From the NCBI GenBank assembly GCA_014529385.2, contig CM043942.1:52690774-52754773 (forward strand): a stretch of 64,000 nucleotides of DNA, written 5' to 3'. The stretch is from Adiantum capillus-veneris. Lineage: Eukaryota; Streptophyta; Polypodiopsida; Polypodiales; Pteridaceae. The notes beneath the pieces are model-generated. The model ran no database searches and was not told the origin of the DNA. It was given only the letters and a program-made list of their open reading frames with translations. A program made the position numbers and the translations under genes. Position 1 is the stretch's first letter. Each line of letters opens with the position of its first letter. Shown one piece after another: positions 52,952 to 63,424 of the stretch.

Positions 52952-55100
52952 TCACAAATCATCTCTATCTTCAAAAACTGCAACCATATCATCTACTTCA
53001 TCCATATCTGAGCATTCTAAAACTATCTCCCATTCCATATCATCATCATCATCAACTTATGCAGAAATAGCTTCATGCGTTTGGAAGACTCTATATTGCT
53101 TTTGAGCGGCTCTAGTTGCAATGTTTTGAGGCTTATAAATAAGTCTCATATTGCAAAAAACATACACCAAATCAACAGCCCGTTTAGTATGAAGTCTGTT
53201 TCACTTTTTAGTGTGGACAAAGTCGAATGCTGACCAGTTTTGCTCACAACTTCCACTTGATGCAGCTACTGATAAAACTCTAACTGCAATGTGTTGCAAC
53301 TCCACTTTCTCTCCACCATACTCCTTCCACCATAAAGGTGCACTTGTTTTGCCAATGGCATCTATATGCCACCGATCCTGAAACATACCAGTTCTGTTGG
53401 CATAATCTACTCGCTGATGAAAAGCTGTTTTTCCATCTTCGTGCCCTAAGAGTTGGGAGCACACTGTTTTGAAGTCGGACATAACTTCTTTGTTGGCAGA
53501 TTGCCGATGCATTTGAAACTTAGGATCCAATACAAAAGCCGCACCATGGAATGGCGTATGCAACTGCACCCAACGCTTGTTAACAATTGTAATCATGGTA
53601 GCTTTATCCTTTGCACCAAAACTGACATTTTCTCTTAGCTTGCGTATAGCCTTTGACATATACCAGTAGACCCGACCAAAAATAAAAGAATCTGTGTCAA
53701 CTGCTCTCAAAAGATCTACAAATGGCTTTGACACAGTTACTATTCTTTCTACATTACGCCAAAAGACTGGCGAGTTTACTATTTGCGCACATCGACCAGC
53801 TGCTTCCTGATAACTTGGATACTTGCTGAGCCACCATCCCATCTTCTGTCTGCTAAGGTTTCCATCAATGCAGGCTTCAACTCTTGCAAAGCAGCAAGAA
53901 CATAGTATGCCGTAGCAAACCTTGTCGTGCAAAATATTTGCAAAGCTTTATTTGGTGACTTGGTTCGAAAAAGAGCATACGAAAATTGATGCTCTTTAAT
54001 GAATTTCACCACATGATTTGCATCCAATAAAGTTTGCTTCACACATGCCATTTTACCAATATCTTTTAAAAGCAAATTTAAAGTGTGAGCTGCACATGGT
54101 ACCCAAGAAATCTCGGAATACTTGACTTGAATAGCTCTTCTTGCTCCTTTGTAGTTGGCCGCATTATTTGTGACAATAGCAGTCACATTCTTTGGTCCAC
54201 CTGCCTTTGAAATTGCACGCTCATACACCCCTGCTAGGTAGGTGATAGTCTTCTCTTTCAATGAGCTGTCAATTGCTTCCACGAACATAGCCCCTCTAGG
54301 GTTAATAAGCATTACATTGATTGTTTTTTCTGACAGTTCGTCCATCCATCCAATGCTATGGTGTATCTATATGCTGGAACAAACTCTAGAACTGTGCGTT
54401 TGAGAATGGCTTCAGTACTATCTTTGACTTTATCAAGATATTCAGTTCGCATCTTGTTATAGTCAGGAAGCACAAATCTTTTTTTGGATGTACTCATGAA
54501 AGCATCTTGAAATATTGGATTGCGCATAGCATTGAACGATATGCCACACGCAACAAATTCTTGTGTCCATTTTAAATGCAACTCAAGCAACCATTGTTTA
54601 CCTAATGCTTCAGGCATTGTCTGTCCATTGGATGACGCTCTGCCGAATTTGCTTGTGCTAGGAACTCCTCTTGATGTAGAAGCATGTCCATGAAGAGGGT
54701 TCAATTGAGAACTTTGATCGTTTACTTGAGTGGTACACACCTCTTCTGTTGCCTCATTGCATACATATGGTTCAATATTCGCATGAATATCTTTAGAAAT
54801 ATCACCTTTATGTTTAGATGCAAGAATCAACTTTACTTTGCGAGAATACATGGCAAATTTTTCATGAATATCTTTTGGTGGTGCCCCACACTTTTCAACA
54901 TTGCCAGGGACTTTAAATAAATGCTCTTTAATTCTGGTTGCATTACCACTAAACTCGTGGCCACAAGATTTACATTTAAGTCGAGATGTATTTCTCCCAG
55001 CTTTCAACTCATGCACATAACTCCACTCTTGTCCTTTCACCATGATGCACAAAAGAAATTTGCTAGTAAAAACAAAGTCAATGATCATTTTTATAATCAA
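52952..55100 (-). pseudogene. hAT-family transposase (BED finger, DUF659, hAT C-terminal domain)
   Basis: Three overlapping-order pieces. First, 55100-54312 has a BED-type zinc finger (W..., C-K-S-C, then H and C about 20 residues on) and the start of DUF659 (ALDGWTN). Second, 54345-53779 continues DUF659 and the catalytic region (VTNNAANYKGAR, WVPCAAHTLNLLLKDI). Third, 53932-53201 carries the end (FVLDPKFQ, SGSCEQNWSAFDFVHTKK, the dimerisation region). Coding similarity runs on, after a stop, through NRLHTKRAVDLVYV to a stop at 52952. At least three frameshifts or stops make it inactive. It would cut and paste the surrounding DNA transposon. Confidence 0.88.
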
Positions 55101-56150
55101 AATCCATTAAAACATTAAATTAATTTAACTAACAATGATTGAACGAAATTAAAATAATTAAAAACAATGATTGAACAAAAATACAATACCATTGGATTAC
55201 ATATAAATTGCATCGATTTATCTAAAGTGCAAGCTTGTAGCTTTAACACATTACGATAATCAATAATTACAATTAAATCAAGTATTAAAATGATTATCAT
55301 TATAAATTGCTATACATACAAGAGCTATAAGTGACATTTTTAAATGTCAAAACGATAATCACTTACAATACTTGATCATTTTCGTATCTATGTAAAGTGC
55401 GAACAAAAAGTTCTTACACTTTACCATAGATTTTTAAGCGATTATCTATCTACAATGCGAGCATGTGTATGCTCTCACAGAGTACGGTAGATTTTGCAGT
55501 CCAAATAAAGATAAGAGCTAGAATATCAATATTTTTGGACATGTTTTTCCTAAATTTTTACTCTAGTGGGAGCATAGCAGTGTGAATAGCTCTACACAAA
55601 ACGTAAAAATATAATTTTGTTTCATTATATTCATTTTGAAGTGAGAGAAAATCTCTACACATCAAAATCGAACTTTAAATTACATAAAATTAATTTTTAT
55701 GTAATTATATTTTTAAACTAATTATCTCATGTGAGAGTACACTCTACACACAACAATAATATCTTACTTTTTTTTTAGTAGTCACTTTCAAGTGTCAATT
55801 AATTGAACACATTGACAAGTGATTCTTATAATTACAGTTTGTATCAGGTGAGAGATTAAACTCTTCACAAAATACAAACTTTCAACTATTTACTAATTTT
55901 TTCAAAACAAATTCATATATTTGAATCACAAAACTTAAAATTCTATTGAATTTTATTTTTTATTAAATTCAAATTGTTTTATTTTTTCACAAATTACTTT
56001 TTTGATCGTTTGGTGAGAGTACTCACATGGAAAACACTGACTGTGAAAGCTGGTGTGAGGCCTGTGGCGTGTTGCTATATATACTAACATATTCGATCGT
56101 TATAATTTTTGATCGAAAATAATTTCGATCGAAAAATTAAGAAGTTATAC
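55101..56150. repeat. AT-rich flank with GTGAGAG...CTCTACAC repeats
   Basis: No gene. Several short hairpin-like units (GTGAGAG then CTCTACAC) occur between 55.45 and 55.9 kb. They are the inverse of the units at 42.41-42.70 kb. Confidence 0.5.
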
Positions 56151-56249
56151 GATTAGCCGTTTATGCTAATGTGGCACAGTATAATACAGCCGTTTATGGC
56201 GATTAGCCGTTTATGCCGATGTGGTACCGTATAATACGGCCGTATAATT
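56151..56249. repeat. two 50-bp tandem repeats with ATACGGCCGTAT palindrome
   Basis: Each unit starts CGATTAGCCGTTTATGC and ends near GTATAATACxGCCGT. The second ends in the palindrome ATACGGCCGTAT. Probably the terminal region of the hAT element. Confidence 0.6.
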
Positions 56250-56283
56250 TAGATAAATGAATAATACACCCATTATTTGCATA

Positions 56284-57250
56284 TTATACGTCTCCCGAAT
56301 AGAGAATAATGCAACTTAGAACTTCATCGACCACATGCACAAGTACACGCATTTGGATGGTAAGAATGTTTGTTGGAAAGTACTTCTCCACCATGCACAC
56401 TGCTTCAATAGTATTTAAGCGTGCTGCATCAAAGTTGTCTTCTCTTATCTCTTTTGAACTGATCCAACATACCAACTCACTGATTTTGTAGATTGTTCAT
56501 CTAATGTCATCTATCAAACAACCCTTCATGAAAATTGGTAAGATGAACTGTAAAAATTTGTGCCAATCATGGGACTTAAGACCACTGAGATTGTCATCTC
56601 TCGTAAAAGCCGTTTTCAAACATCGTGTGCAACCTGTGGGAGTCTTGAATGAAGATATAGCTTTCTTCACTTGTTGCTCTTCTGTGTGACTCAGAACCCA
56701 TGGACCTTTTGGTATAGTTCCATTGGGTTTAAGTTGAGGCCACATCTTTGGCATTCGACCCACAACTTGCAGGTTATCTCTTTGGGCCTTGCTCTCCCTT
56801 TTTCCAGTGATGGTCTTTTAGATTATCTCCCCCACATTCTTGAAGATGTGCATTGGGTCGAGCACATGATTAATCAGTAGGTCGCTCCAATACGGGAGAT
56901 CATGAAAAATAGAAAGTCTTTTCATTCCAGGTGGCATCCAATCTCCCCTCTCTAGCCATATGTTTTTCCAATTGCTCGCTTTGAGTGGATGCATATCATG
57001 TTTGCATATGTTTGGTCCATGTAGCTCATTTCCTTCAGGAAAAAATCTACCATGCTCCTCGTAAATTGTCTTGGTCAAATGCTTAGAGCGGCGGAAGCCA
57101 AGTCGAGGACCACATTTTTGGACATGCATGATTGCCCGAGTAACTCAAGTCTGAAACATCACATATTAATATTTAGATATAGCCATGAACCATATGCGTG
57201 TGATGGTTTTAAAGGCACTTATCTGAGCACTCACCGAACTGTGGCCAATC
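56284..57250 (-). pseudogene. CACTA TNP2 transposase, Transposase_21/DUF4218 part
   Basis: Read right to left: a small exon, a GT-AG intron (57151-57234), then KCGPRL, the HGRFFPEGNELH stretch, KRLSIFHDLPYW and DPMHIFKNVGEII, which is the end of the TNP2 catalytic domain. Then PWVLSHTEEQQ, LSGLKSHDWHKFLQFILPIF and the EKYFP-VHVVDEV block follow, which is DUF4218. Several in-frame stops (for example near 56497) and a frameshift near 56800 disable it. It is cut by Copia-3 at 57250 on one side and by the hAT region on the other; the gene resumes at 42340. Confidence 0.85.
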
Positions 57251-57572
57251 TGTAAAGAATGAGGATGCAAGAGAGCTACATAAGACAAGCACAAAGCACA
57301 CAGAGATGGAAAGCTTCTTCTTCTTCTTCACAGAAAAGAGAGTACAAAATGACTAAGTGCTAAAGCTGAAAAGCAGCACATATGTACATGCGGTCACTAA
57401 GTGTGAACTCGCTAGAAGCGTACTAGGCTGGCACTATAAGTGTAGTCCAACTGTAGAATCACTGGCAGAGATCCTCCGTGTCGGTCACCTAACGCGCCAG
57501 TGAGTAAATGCCGTAAGCGGCCAAGACCCGTAGTGGATGCCAGCTCAAGGTGTAGAGCTCGACATCTCAACA
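57251..57572 (-). repeat. Copia-3 3' LTR
   Basis: 322 bp (TGTAAAGAATG to CTCAACA on the plus strand), almost identical to 63103-63424 (about four differences by eye). Confidence 0.9.
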
Positions 57573-60500
57573 CTCCCCCTCGAGCTCTGCATGTCGCAGA
57601 GTCCAAGCATAGTCCGGAAACGTCGAAGCTTCTCGGCTCCGAGGGCCTTGGTAAAGATATCCGCTATCTGCTCCTCTGTGCTGACGTAGACCAAGTCTAT
57701 GTCGCCCGCCAACACTCGCTCTCGAACGTAGTGGTAATGGACCTCTATGTGTTTGGTCCTGGCATGGAACACTGGGTTCCTAGCCAACTGCATGCTGTTG
57801 AGGTTGTCACAATGAATGACAATCTGCTGGTCCACCTGCACTCCCAAGTCCTCAAGTAATGTGCGTAGCCAAGCTACCTCGCACGCCGCAACTGCTGCAC
57901 CTCTATACTCGGCCTTTGTGCTCGATAAAGCAACCGTAGGCTGCTTTTTGCTGCTCCAAGTAACAGCAGCACTCTCAAAAGAGAACATGAAGCCACTCGT
58001 AGATCTCCTATAACCAATGCTACCTGCCCAATCTGCATCTGTATACCCATACAATGCTAATGGTGCATCTGCTGCATAGAACAATGCGTAGTCAAGAGTA
58101 CCTTGCACATACCTAAGTGTGCGTCGTACTCCATCCAAATGTGGCTTCCTCCAAAGTTGCATGAACTGACTCTCCAAGCCTACTGTGTAGCTCAAGTCTG
58201 GCCTCGTGATAGTCAAGTAGATTAGACTACCCACAATCTTCCTGTACATGTTGACATCCTCAACAACATCACCCTTCTCTGCACTCAGCTTTGCATTCAC
58301 ATCCAAGGGAATAGAAATTGGCTTACAATCAGCCATACCATACTTTGACAACATGTCCAAAGCATACTGTCTCTGTGATAGCCATACACCCTCTGGAGTC
58401 CTGATCACTTCAATGCCAAGAAAGTAGCGCAACTCGCCCAAATCTTTCATTTCAAACTCCTGTTTGAGAAGACCCTTCACATGGTCAATCTCCATAGCAT
58501 TGTCACCAACAATAATAAGGTCATCTACATATATGGTAATGACCACAATCCCCACATCACTCTCACGTACATAGAGTGAATGATCAGCATGAGCTCTCCT
58601 AAAACCAATACTGACAAGATACTTGGCAATCCTGTCATACGATGCTCTAGAGCCCTGCTTCAACCCATACAAAGCTTTGAGAAGTCTGCATACATAATCT
58701 GGGTAACCTGGATCGACATAACCAGGTGGCTGATCCATATACACTTCCTCTTGCAACTCACAATTCAAGAAGGCATTCTTTACATCCATTTGATGCATAA
58801 TCCATCCTTTAGATGCAGCCACTGCTATGACAGCTCTCACAGTCGTCATCTTTGCCACTGGAGCAAAGGTCTCCTCATAGTCTATGCCATACGTCTGTGC
58901 ATAACCCTTTGCGACCAGCCTTGCCTTGTGACGCTCAATGTTACCATCAGCCTTATGCTTGGTTTTATACACCCATTTACAGCCAATAGCTTTCTTGCCA
59001 CTTGGCAATGGCACCAACTCCCATGTGTCATTCGCTTCCAATGCAGCCATCTCTTCATTCATTGCATCATCCCAATGCACATTTCCAACTGCATCCTCAA
59101 AACATGTGGGCTCCACATCTTGTATCACCTTAGCCATGTAGGCTTGGTGATGCGCTAGATACCCATCATAAGTCAATTTCTGAACTGGATTTCTGACTCT
59201 ATTAGATCTGCGCGGTCCTGGGTCACTCCTTTGCCCTCTAGCATCTTCTTGTACTTTCCTTACACCAGGTGTCCTGACAGCCGGAATTCCAAATTCCTCA
59301 TCAAGACATTGTTCAGAACCATCTGAATCCATGTCTACATGTGAAAAACCTGATGATGCATCAACCATAAAGGGAGGTTCATCAACCCTTTCCTTTCCTT
59401 TTCGTGATACATTCCCTGTACCTGTTGGTGGAGTAACCTGCGTACGTAGTCTACCATTCCATGGTTTCTCAACAGAGCCACGAGAAGAGGACTCTTGTGG
59501 TCCACTCAAAACCTGTGACTGTGGCCTCACATTTTGTACAACCACATCATCTTTTACATCAGCCCCAATAGTGCCATGGGCATTACTGTACCAGCTGCTC
59601 ATCTCATCAAAGACTACATCTCTGCTCACTCGTAATTCTCGTGTAGTAGGATTGTAGCACGTGTACCCCTTTTGTTCAAGGGAATATCCCACAAGAATAC
59701 ATTTCTCTGCTTTAGGATCCAATTTCCTACGCAACTCATCTGGTACATGCACGTAAGCTATGCAGCCAAACACTTTCAAGTGTGCCAAATCAGGCTTTGT
59801 ACCTGTAAACTTTTCCTCAGGTGTTACATCATGCACCGCAGCTGTAGGTGTCCTGTTCATAATGTACACAGCTGTATTTACAGCTTCAGCCCAGAAATGA
59901 TGAGGCATGTTCTTCTCATTCATCAATGCACGTGCAACCTCTGCAATGTGCCTGTTTTTCCTTTCTGCGACCCCATTCTGCTGTGGAGTATATCTGCATG
60001 TAAACAGCCTGTGTATACCATGCATTCGCAGAAAATCTAAAAAATCATTGGAGAAGAACTCTCCCCCTCCATCTGACCTCAATGTTTTGATTTGCATATC
60101 TGTCTCCTTCTCAATCATGACTTTGAAGTCTTGAAAGTGACCAAACACTTCACTTTTGTTACGCATGAAGTAGACCCATACTTTCCTTGTATGGTCATCA
60201 ATGAAAGAGACATAATACCTGCAACCATGTATACTTGCAGTATCGGTTGGACCCCAAACATCTATGTGCACCACCTCAAGTGGCCTTTTACATACATTGC
60301 GCTCATGTGGAAATGAGCCCTTTGACTGTTTTCCAAACTGGCATGCTGCACACACTTTATGCATACCATCCACCTTGAATTTGGGCAAACCTTTTACAAT
60401 CTGTTTTGATTGCATGCTGCGCAATCTCTGCTCATTGACATGGCCAATGCGTTTGTGCCAAATGTCAACATCAGCCACAACACCTGTGCCCTGTGCAAAT

Positions 60501-61894
60501 AATGCAGATTTTACCTCAGGCATGTCTACATTCAGCGTAAACATTCTGCCCACACATTTGCCCTCTGTGATCAGCTTACAACCATTCTGGAAATCTTCTA
60601 CATAACAGCCATTTGGATTGAAGCGAACCTGCAAACCCTGCTCAACCATTTGTCCAACAGAAACAAGATTCTTTGTAATGTTTGGGACATGAAGTACATC
60701 TGCTAAGTAATTTGATTTCCCACTCTTCGTATTTAGAGGTATGTCCCCTACATGAGCAATGGGGTAAGCTATATCATCTCCTGTCTGCACATAGCCTGAC
60801 ACATCTGGTTTGCGCATATCTCTAAACCACTCTCCAGGAGATGTCATGTGATTAGAGGCACCTGAATCCACATACCAAACATCATCTTGGGTGGAATTCT
60901 CTGTAGTCATTGTATTCATTACATGCTGCATAACAAACATGCGCTCGTTTTTGCTGTCATCTACATCTCTGCTAGTAGATGCATAGTTGCCCTGTTCTCT
61001 CTTTCTACTTGCTTTTCCCTTTGGACAGTCACGTGACATGTGACCTCTTTCACCACAAGTCCAACATTCTCTACTATCTGGAGTATGTTGCTGCCTGCTT
61101 GATCCTGCACCACGACCTCTTTGACTCCCCCTGCCTTGAGACTGGTTTCCCCTGCCACCTGTATTCTTTTGATTTGATTGACCTTCCAGAAATTGGCCCC
61201 TGCAACCCCTTGGGCCTCCACCACGACCTCTACCTCTACCTCTGTTGGAGTTAGAATAGAAGGCCTGTTCAGAATTATTTCTGCCATGAGAAGAAGATGT
61301 GTCAAGGTTCTTCTCCTCAAGAATAAGCATAGAAATCAAATCTTGGAACACGGGGATGTCGTCTCTTGTATTCATGGAAGACCTAAAATGTACATACTCA
61401 TCTCCCAGACCATCCAAGCATGCACGGACAATGTCATCGTCTTCCACTGAGACTTTAATAGATCCAAGAGCCTCAATGATACTCTTGATCTTCATGGCAT
61501 AATCATTGATGGAGAGGTTGTTCCTCTTAAACTGATTTAGCTCCGACTTTAGTTGAAGCTTCTTGGCCTTGGTGTTCACCTCGAACACTCTGCCTAAGTT
61601 TCTCCATGCAATGGCGGGGGTTTCAGCATCCTGTAGATAGCCCATCATGCCATCTGTGATGCTCATAGACAGCCAATACATCACTTTGCTCTGGCCTTGT
61701 TGCCAGTCCCTCAAAGCTTTCCTTTGTTCTGCTGTAGCATTTGCCTCGGGAATCTCTGGTTCCTTTTCATTGTCTCCTTCTACATAGTCCCAATAACCTT
61801 TTCCTTTTAGGAAATTTGTTATTTTGAACTTCCATGCAGGGTAGTTATTTTTCTCAAGCTTCTCAGTAACAATCTGACTGAAACCGTCAGACAT
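57545..61894 (-). CDS. Copia-3 gag-pol polyprotein, uninterrupted
   Basis: 1449 residues from ATG 61894 to a stop inside the 3' LTR. Residues 1-200 are a UBN2-type gag; 210-265 are RG-rich; 277-290 form a CCHC knuckle (C-x2-C-x4-H-x4-C). The retropepsin DSGA lies at 343-346 and the pre-integrase domain near 475-525. The integrase catalytic triad is D545, D608, E644 with the expected 35-residue spacing, including TPQQNGVAERKN. RT carries YVDD at 1122-1125, and RNase H has DADW at 1286-1289 and KAEY near 1327-1330. All catalytic residues looked for are present and no stop interrupts the frame. It is the only potentially complete polyprotein in the window. Confidence 0.95.
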   Translation of the reverse strand: MSDGFSQIVTEKLEKNNYPAWKFKITNFLKGKGYWDYVEGDNEKEPEIPEANATAEQRKALRDWQQGQSKVMYWLSMSITDGMMGYLQDAETPAIAWRNLGRVFEVNTKAKKLQLKSELNQFKRNNLSINDYAMKIKSIIEALGSIKVSVEDDDIVRACLDGLGDEYVHFRSSMNTRDDIPVFQDLISMLILEEKNLDTSSSHGRNNSEQAFYSNSNRGRGRGRGGGPRGCRGQFLEGQSNQKNTGGRGNQSQGRGSQRGRGAGSSRQQHTPDSRECWTCGERGHMSRDCPKGKASRKREQGNYASTSRDVDDSKNERMFVMQHVMNTMTTENSTQDDVWYVDSGASNHMTSPGEWFRDMRKPDVSGYVQTGDDIAYPIAHVGDIPLNTKSGKSNYLADVLHVPNITKNLVSVGQMVEQGLQVRFNPNGCYVEDFQNGCKLITEGKCVGRMFTLNVDMPEVKSALFAQGTGVVADVDIWHKRIGHVNEQRLRSMQSKQIVKGLPKFKVDGMHKVCAACQFGKQSKGSFPHERNVCKRPLEVVHIDVWGPTDTASIHGCRYYVSFIDDHTRKVWVYFMRNKSEVFGHFQDFKVMIEKETDMQIKTLRSDGGGEFFSNDFLDFLRMHGIHRLFTCRYTPQQNGVAERKNRHIAEVARALMNEKNMPHHFWAEAVNTAVYIMNRTPTAAVHDVTPEEKFTGTKPDLAHLKVFGCIAYVHVPDELRRKLDPKAEKCILVGYSLEQKGYTCYNPTTRELRVSRDVVFDEMSSWYSNAHGTIGADVKDDVVVQNVRPQSQVLSGPQESSSRGSVEKPWNGRLRTQVTPPTGTGNVSRKGKERVDEPPFMVDASSGFSHVDMDSDGSEQCLDEEFGIPAVRTPGVRKVQEDARGQRSDPGPRRSNRVRNPVQKLTYDGYLAHHQAYMAKVIQDVEPTCFEDAVGNVHWDDAMNEEMAALEANDTWELVPLPSGKKAIGCKWVYKTKHKADGNIERHKARLVAKGYAQTYGIDYEETFAPVAKMTTVRAVIAVAASKGWIMHQMDVKNAFLNCELQEEVYMDQPPGYVDPGYPDYVCRLLKALYGLKQGSRASYDRIAKYLVSIGFRRAHADHSLYVRESDVGIVVITIYVDDLIIVGDNAMEIDHVKGLLKQEFEMKDLGELRYFLGIEVIRTPEGVWLSQRQYALDMLSKYGMADCKPISIPLDVNAKLSAEKGDVVEDVNMYRKIVGSLIYLTITRPDLSYTVGLESQFMQLWRKPHLDGVRRTLRYVQGTLDYALFYAADAPLALYGYTDADWAGSIGYRRSTSGFMFSFESAAVTWSSKKQPTVALSSTKAEYRGAAVAACEVAWLRTLLEDLGVQVDQQIVIHCDNLNSMQLARNPVFHARTKHIEVHYHYVRERVLAGDIDLVYVSTEEQIADIFTKALGAEKLRRFRTMLGLCDMQSSRGSVEMSSSTP
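57573..57582 (-). other. Copia-3 polypurine tract
   Basis: GAGGGGGAG directly upstream of the 3' LTR on the minus strand; the same tract precedes the Copia-4 LTR. Confidence 0.8.
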
Positions 61895-62549
61895 CTTGAA
61901 GCACTAAGACAAAATAGCTGCAATCTGCAAAAACCTGCAAATCTGCTGAACTTGCTATCGTGGTTCCTGTAACGCTTTCTACACTCAACGAGTGTCCACA
62001 ATCAAGCGTACATACAACCACTGTACTTGTACAGTAAATCTCTGTATACTGCACTTTGGAGACCTCCTGATCCTGCTCATGCAATTCAATTTCATCAGTT
62101 TCATTGGGTGCAAGGGTTTAGGATAAATGTTCGCATTGATAGGAAAATCTTTTCTCAACAACGTATTGTATTCCTCTTTGGTGTTGAACCATTAAGAGAT
62201 ATTCTACAATCTCCAAATCCTATTATACTCCCACTTGTAGACTATAATGTCTCTTTTGATGTACATATGTTTATCTTGTTTTAGCTAGGTTAATGAATCA
62301 AGAGGACTTGTATCGTACATTCATTCCTTTGGCTAGACAAGACGTGCATGTAATAGTTGGCACAAAGTTACAATTTCAACGTGTTTTCCGTCGTATGTTT
62401 GAACCTAGGCAAGTAGCGGCTATCAATGCCTCAGTCAATCCGTTCATTTTGCCATTGATTCGCTACGATCTAAGATTTGGCGTTTACATTTTCATTCTAC
62501 TTTGAAATTTGATTTTGCAAAACAAAAATAAAAAAGGAAAAAGAAATTT
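61895..62549 (+). other. junction region with duplicated short frames
   Basis: On the plus strand two short frames (62027-62284 and 62293-62505) end in similar sequence: N-P-x-ILPL, then a Y-x-x-x-F-x-V stretch and FIL(F/L). They look like diverged copies of one segment in the leader of the gag-bearing element that follows. The Copia-3 leader ends somewhere near 61.9-62.05 kb. Confidence 0.4.
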
Positions 62550-63107
62550 TTGAGTAAAACCAACAACATGGATACAACTAGGCAAATGAGTGGCTACCCC
62601 TTGTTCTTTGGAGAGCCTGGGGAGGATGCAGAATTATTCTTAGCAAATTTCAAAATGTCTTGCCGTATCAAGAGGATAGTAACTGATCAGGAACGTGTAG
62701 AAATGTTTGAGCTAGTCCTTAGGAAAGATGCTAGCACTTGGTTTGACTCTTTGTCTGAGGAAGTTAAGGGTAATTACACAGAAGTTTTGAATCGTTTCAA
62801 GAAATACTTCTTTGATCCCCAAAACACTCAAAAACTATGGCAAGACATTGTTTTTCATAAGCAAAAAGACTTAGATGACTACTACTTGTACAAGCAAGAT
62901 TTTCTACGTCTTTGGGCTCTATGGATACGAAATGTTGCTAACCCTGGTGATGGTGCAGAATTTCTAAAGAAGGAGAGGTTCATAGTCGGACTCTTTCCTG
63001 ACCTTAAGGTAAAGGTTGAGGCGGGTGCACCTGCTACCTTTGATGCAGCTGAAACTAGGGCTGTTGAGAAATATAAGAAACTCAAGTGCTTAAGGGGGGA
63101 GGTGTAA
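62550..63107 (+). pseudogene. short Gypsy-type gag fragment (relative of Gypsy-C gag)
   Basis: 185 codons; the first in-frame ATG is a few codons inside the open frame (MDTTRQMSG). FFGEPGEDAELFLANFKMSCRI, ASTWFDSL, LNRFKKYF, DLDDYYLYKQDFLRLWAL and FIVGLFPDLKVKV follow the Retrotrans_gag pattern and align with the N-terminus of the Gypsy-C protein. It ends in a purine run (AAGGGGGGAGG, 63092-63102), like the tract before the Gypsy-C 3' LTR, and then meets a Copia LTR at 63103. It is probably the internal part of a small non-autonomous element. Confidence 0.65.
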
Positions 63108-63424
63108 AGAATGAGGATGCAAGAGAGCTACACAAGACAAGCACAAAGCACACAGAGATGGAAAGCTTCTTCTTCTTCTTCACAGAAAAGAGAGTACAAA
63201 ATGACTAAGTGCTAAAGCTGAAAAGTAGCACATATGTACATGCGGTCACTAAGTGTGAACTCGCTAGAAGCGTACTAGGTTGGCACTATAAGTGTAGTCC
63301 AGCTGTAGAATCACTGGCAGAGATCCTCCGTGTCGGTCACCTAACGCGCCAGTGAGTAAATGCCGTAAGCGGCCAAGACCCGTAGTGGATGCCAGCTCAA
63401 GGTGTAGAGCTCGACATCTCAACA
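63103..63424 (-). repeat. Copia-4 3' LTR
   Basis: 322 bp, same as 57251-57572 apart from a few substitutions. Confidence 0.9.

Larger units (their letters stand above)
57251..61894 (-). mobile_element. Copia-3 LTR retrotransposon (5' end unresolved)
   Basis: The 3' LTR (57251-57572), the polypurine tract and a complete gag-pol frame are present on the minus strand. Upstream of the start codon I find neither an initiator-Met primer site nor a second LTR before other sequence begins around 61.9-62.1 kb, so the 5' end seems lost. The given right border is only that of the coding frame. Confidence 0.85.

Noticed and set aside
57251-63424. A single Copia element bounded by the LTRs at 57251 and 63103
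   Set aside because: No primer site adjoins the right LTR, the flanks CAATC and CTCCC do not match, and the right LTR is followed by its own polypurine tract and RNase H, so it is the 3' LTR of another element.
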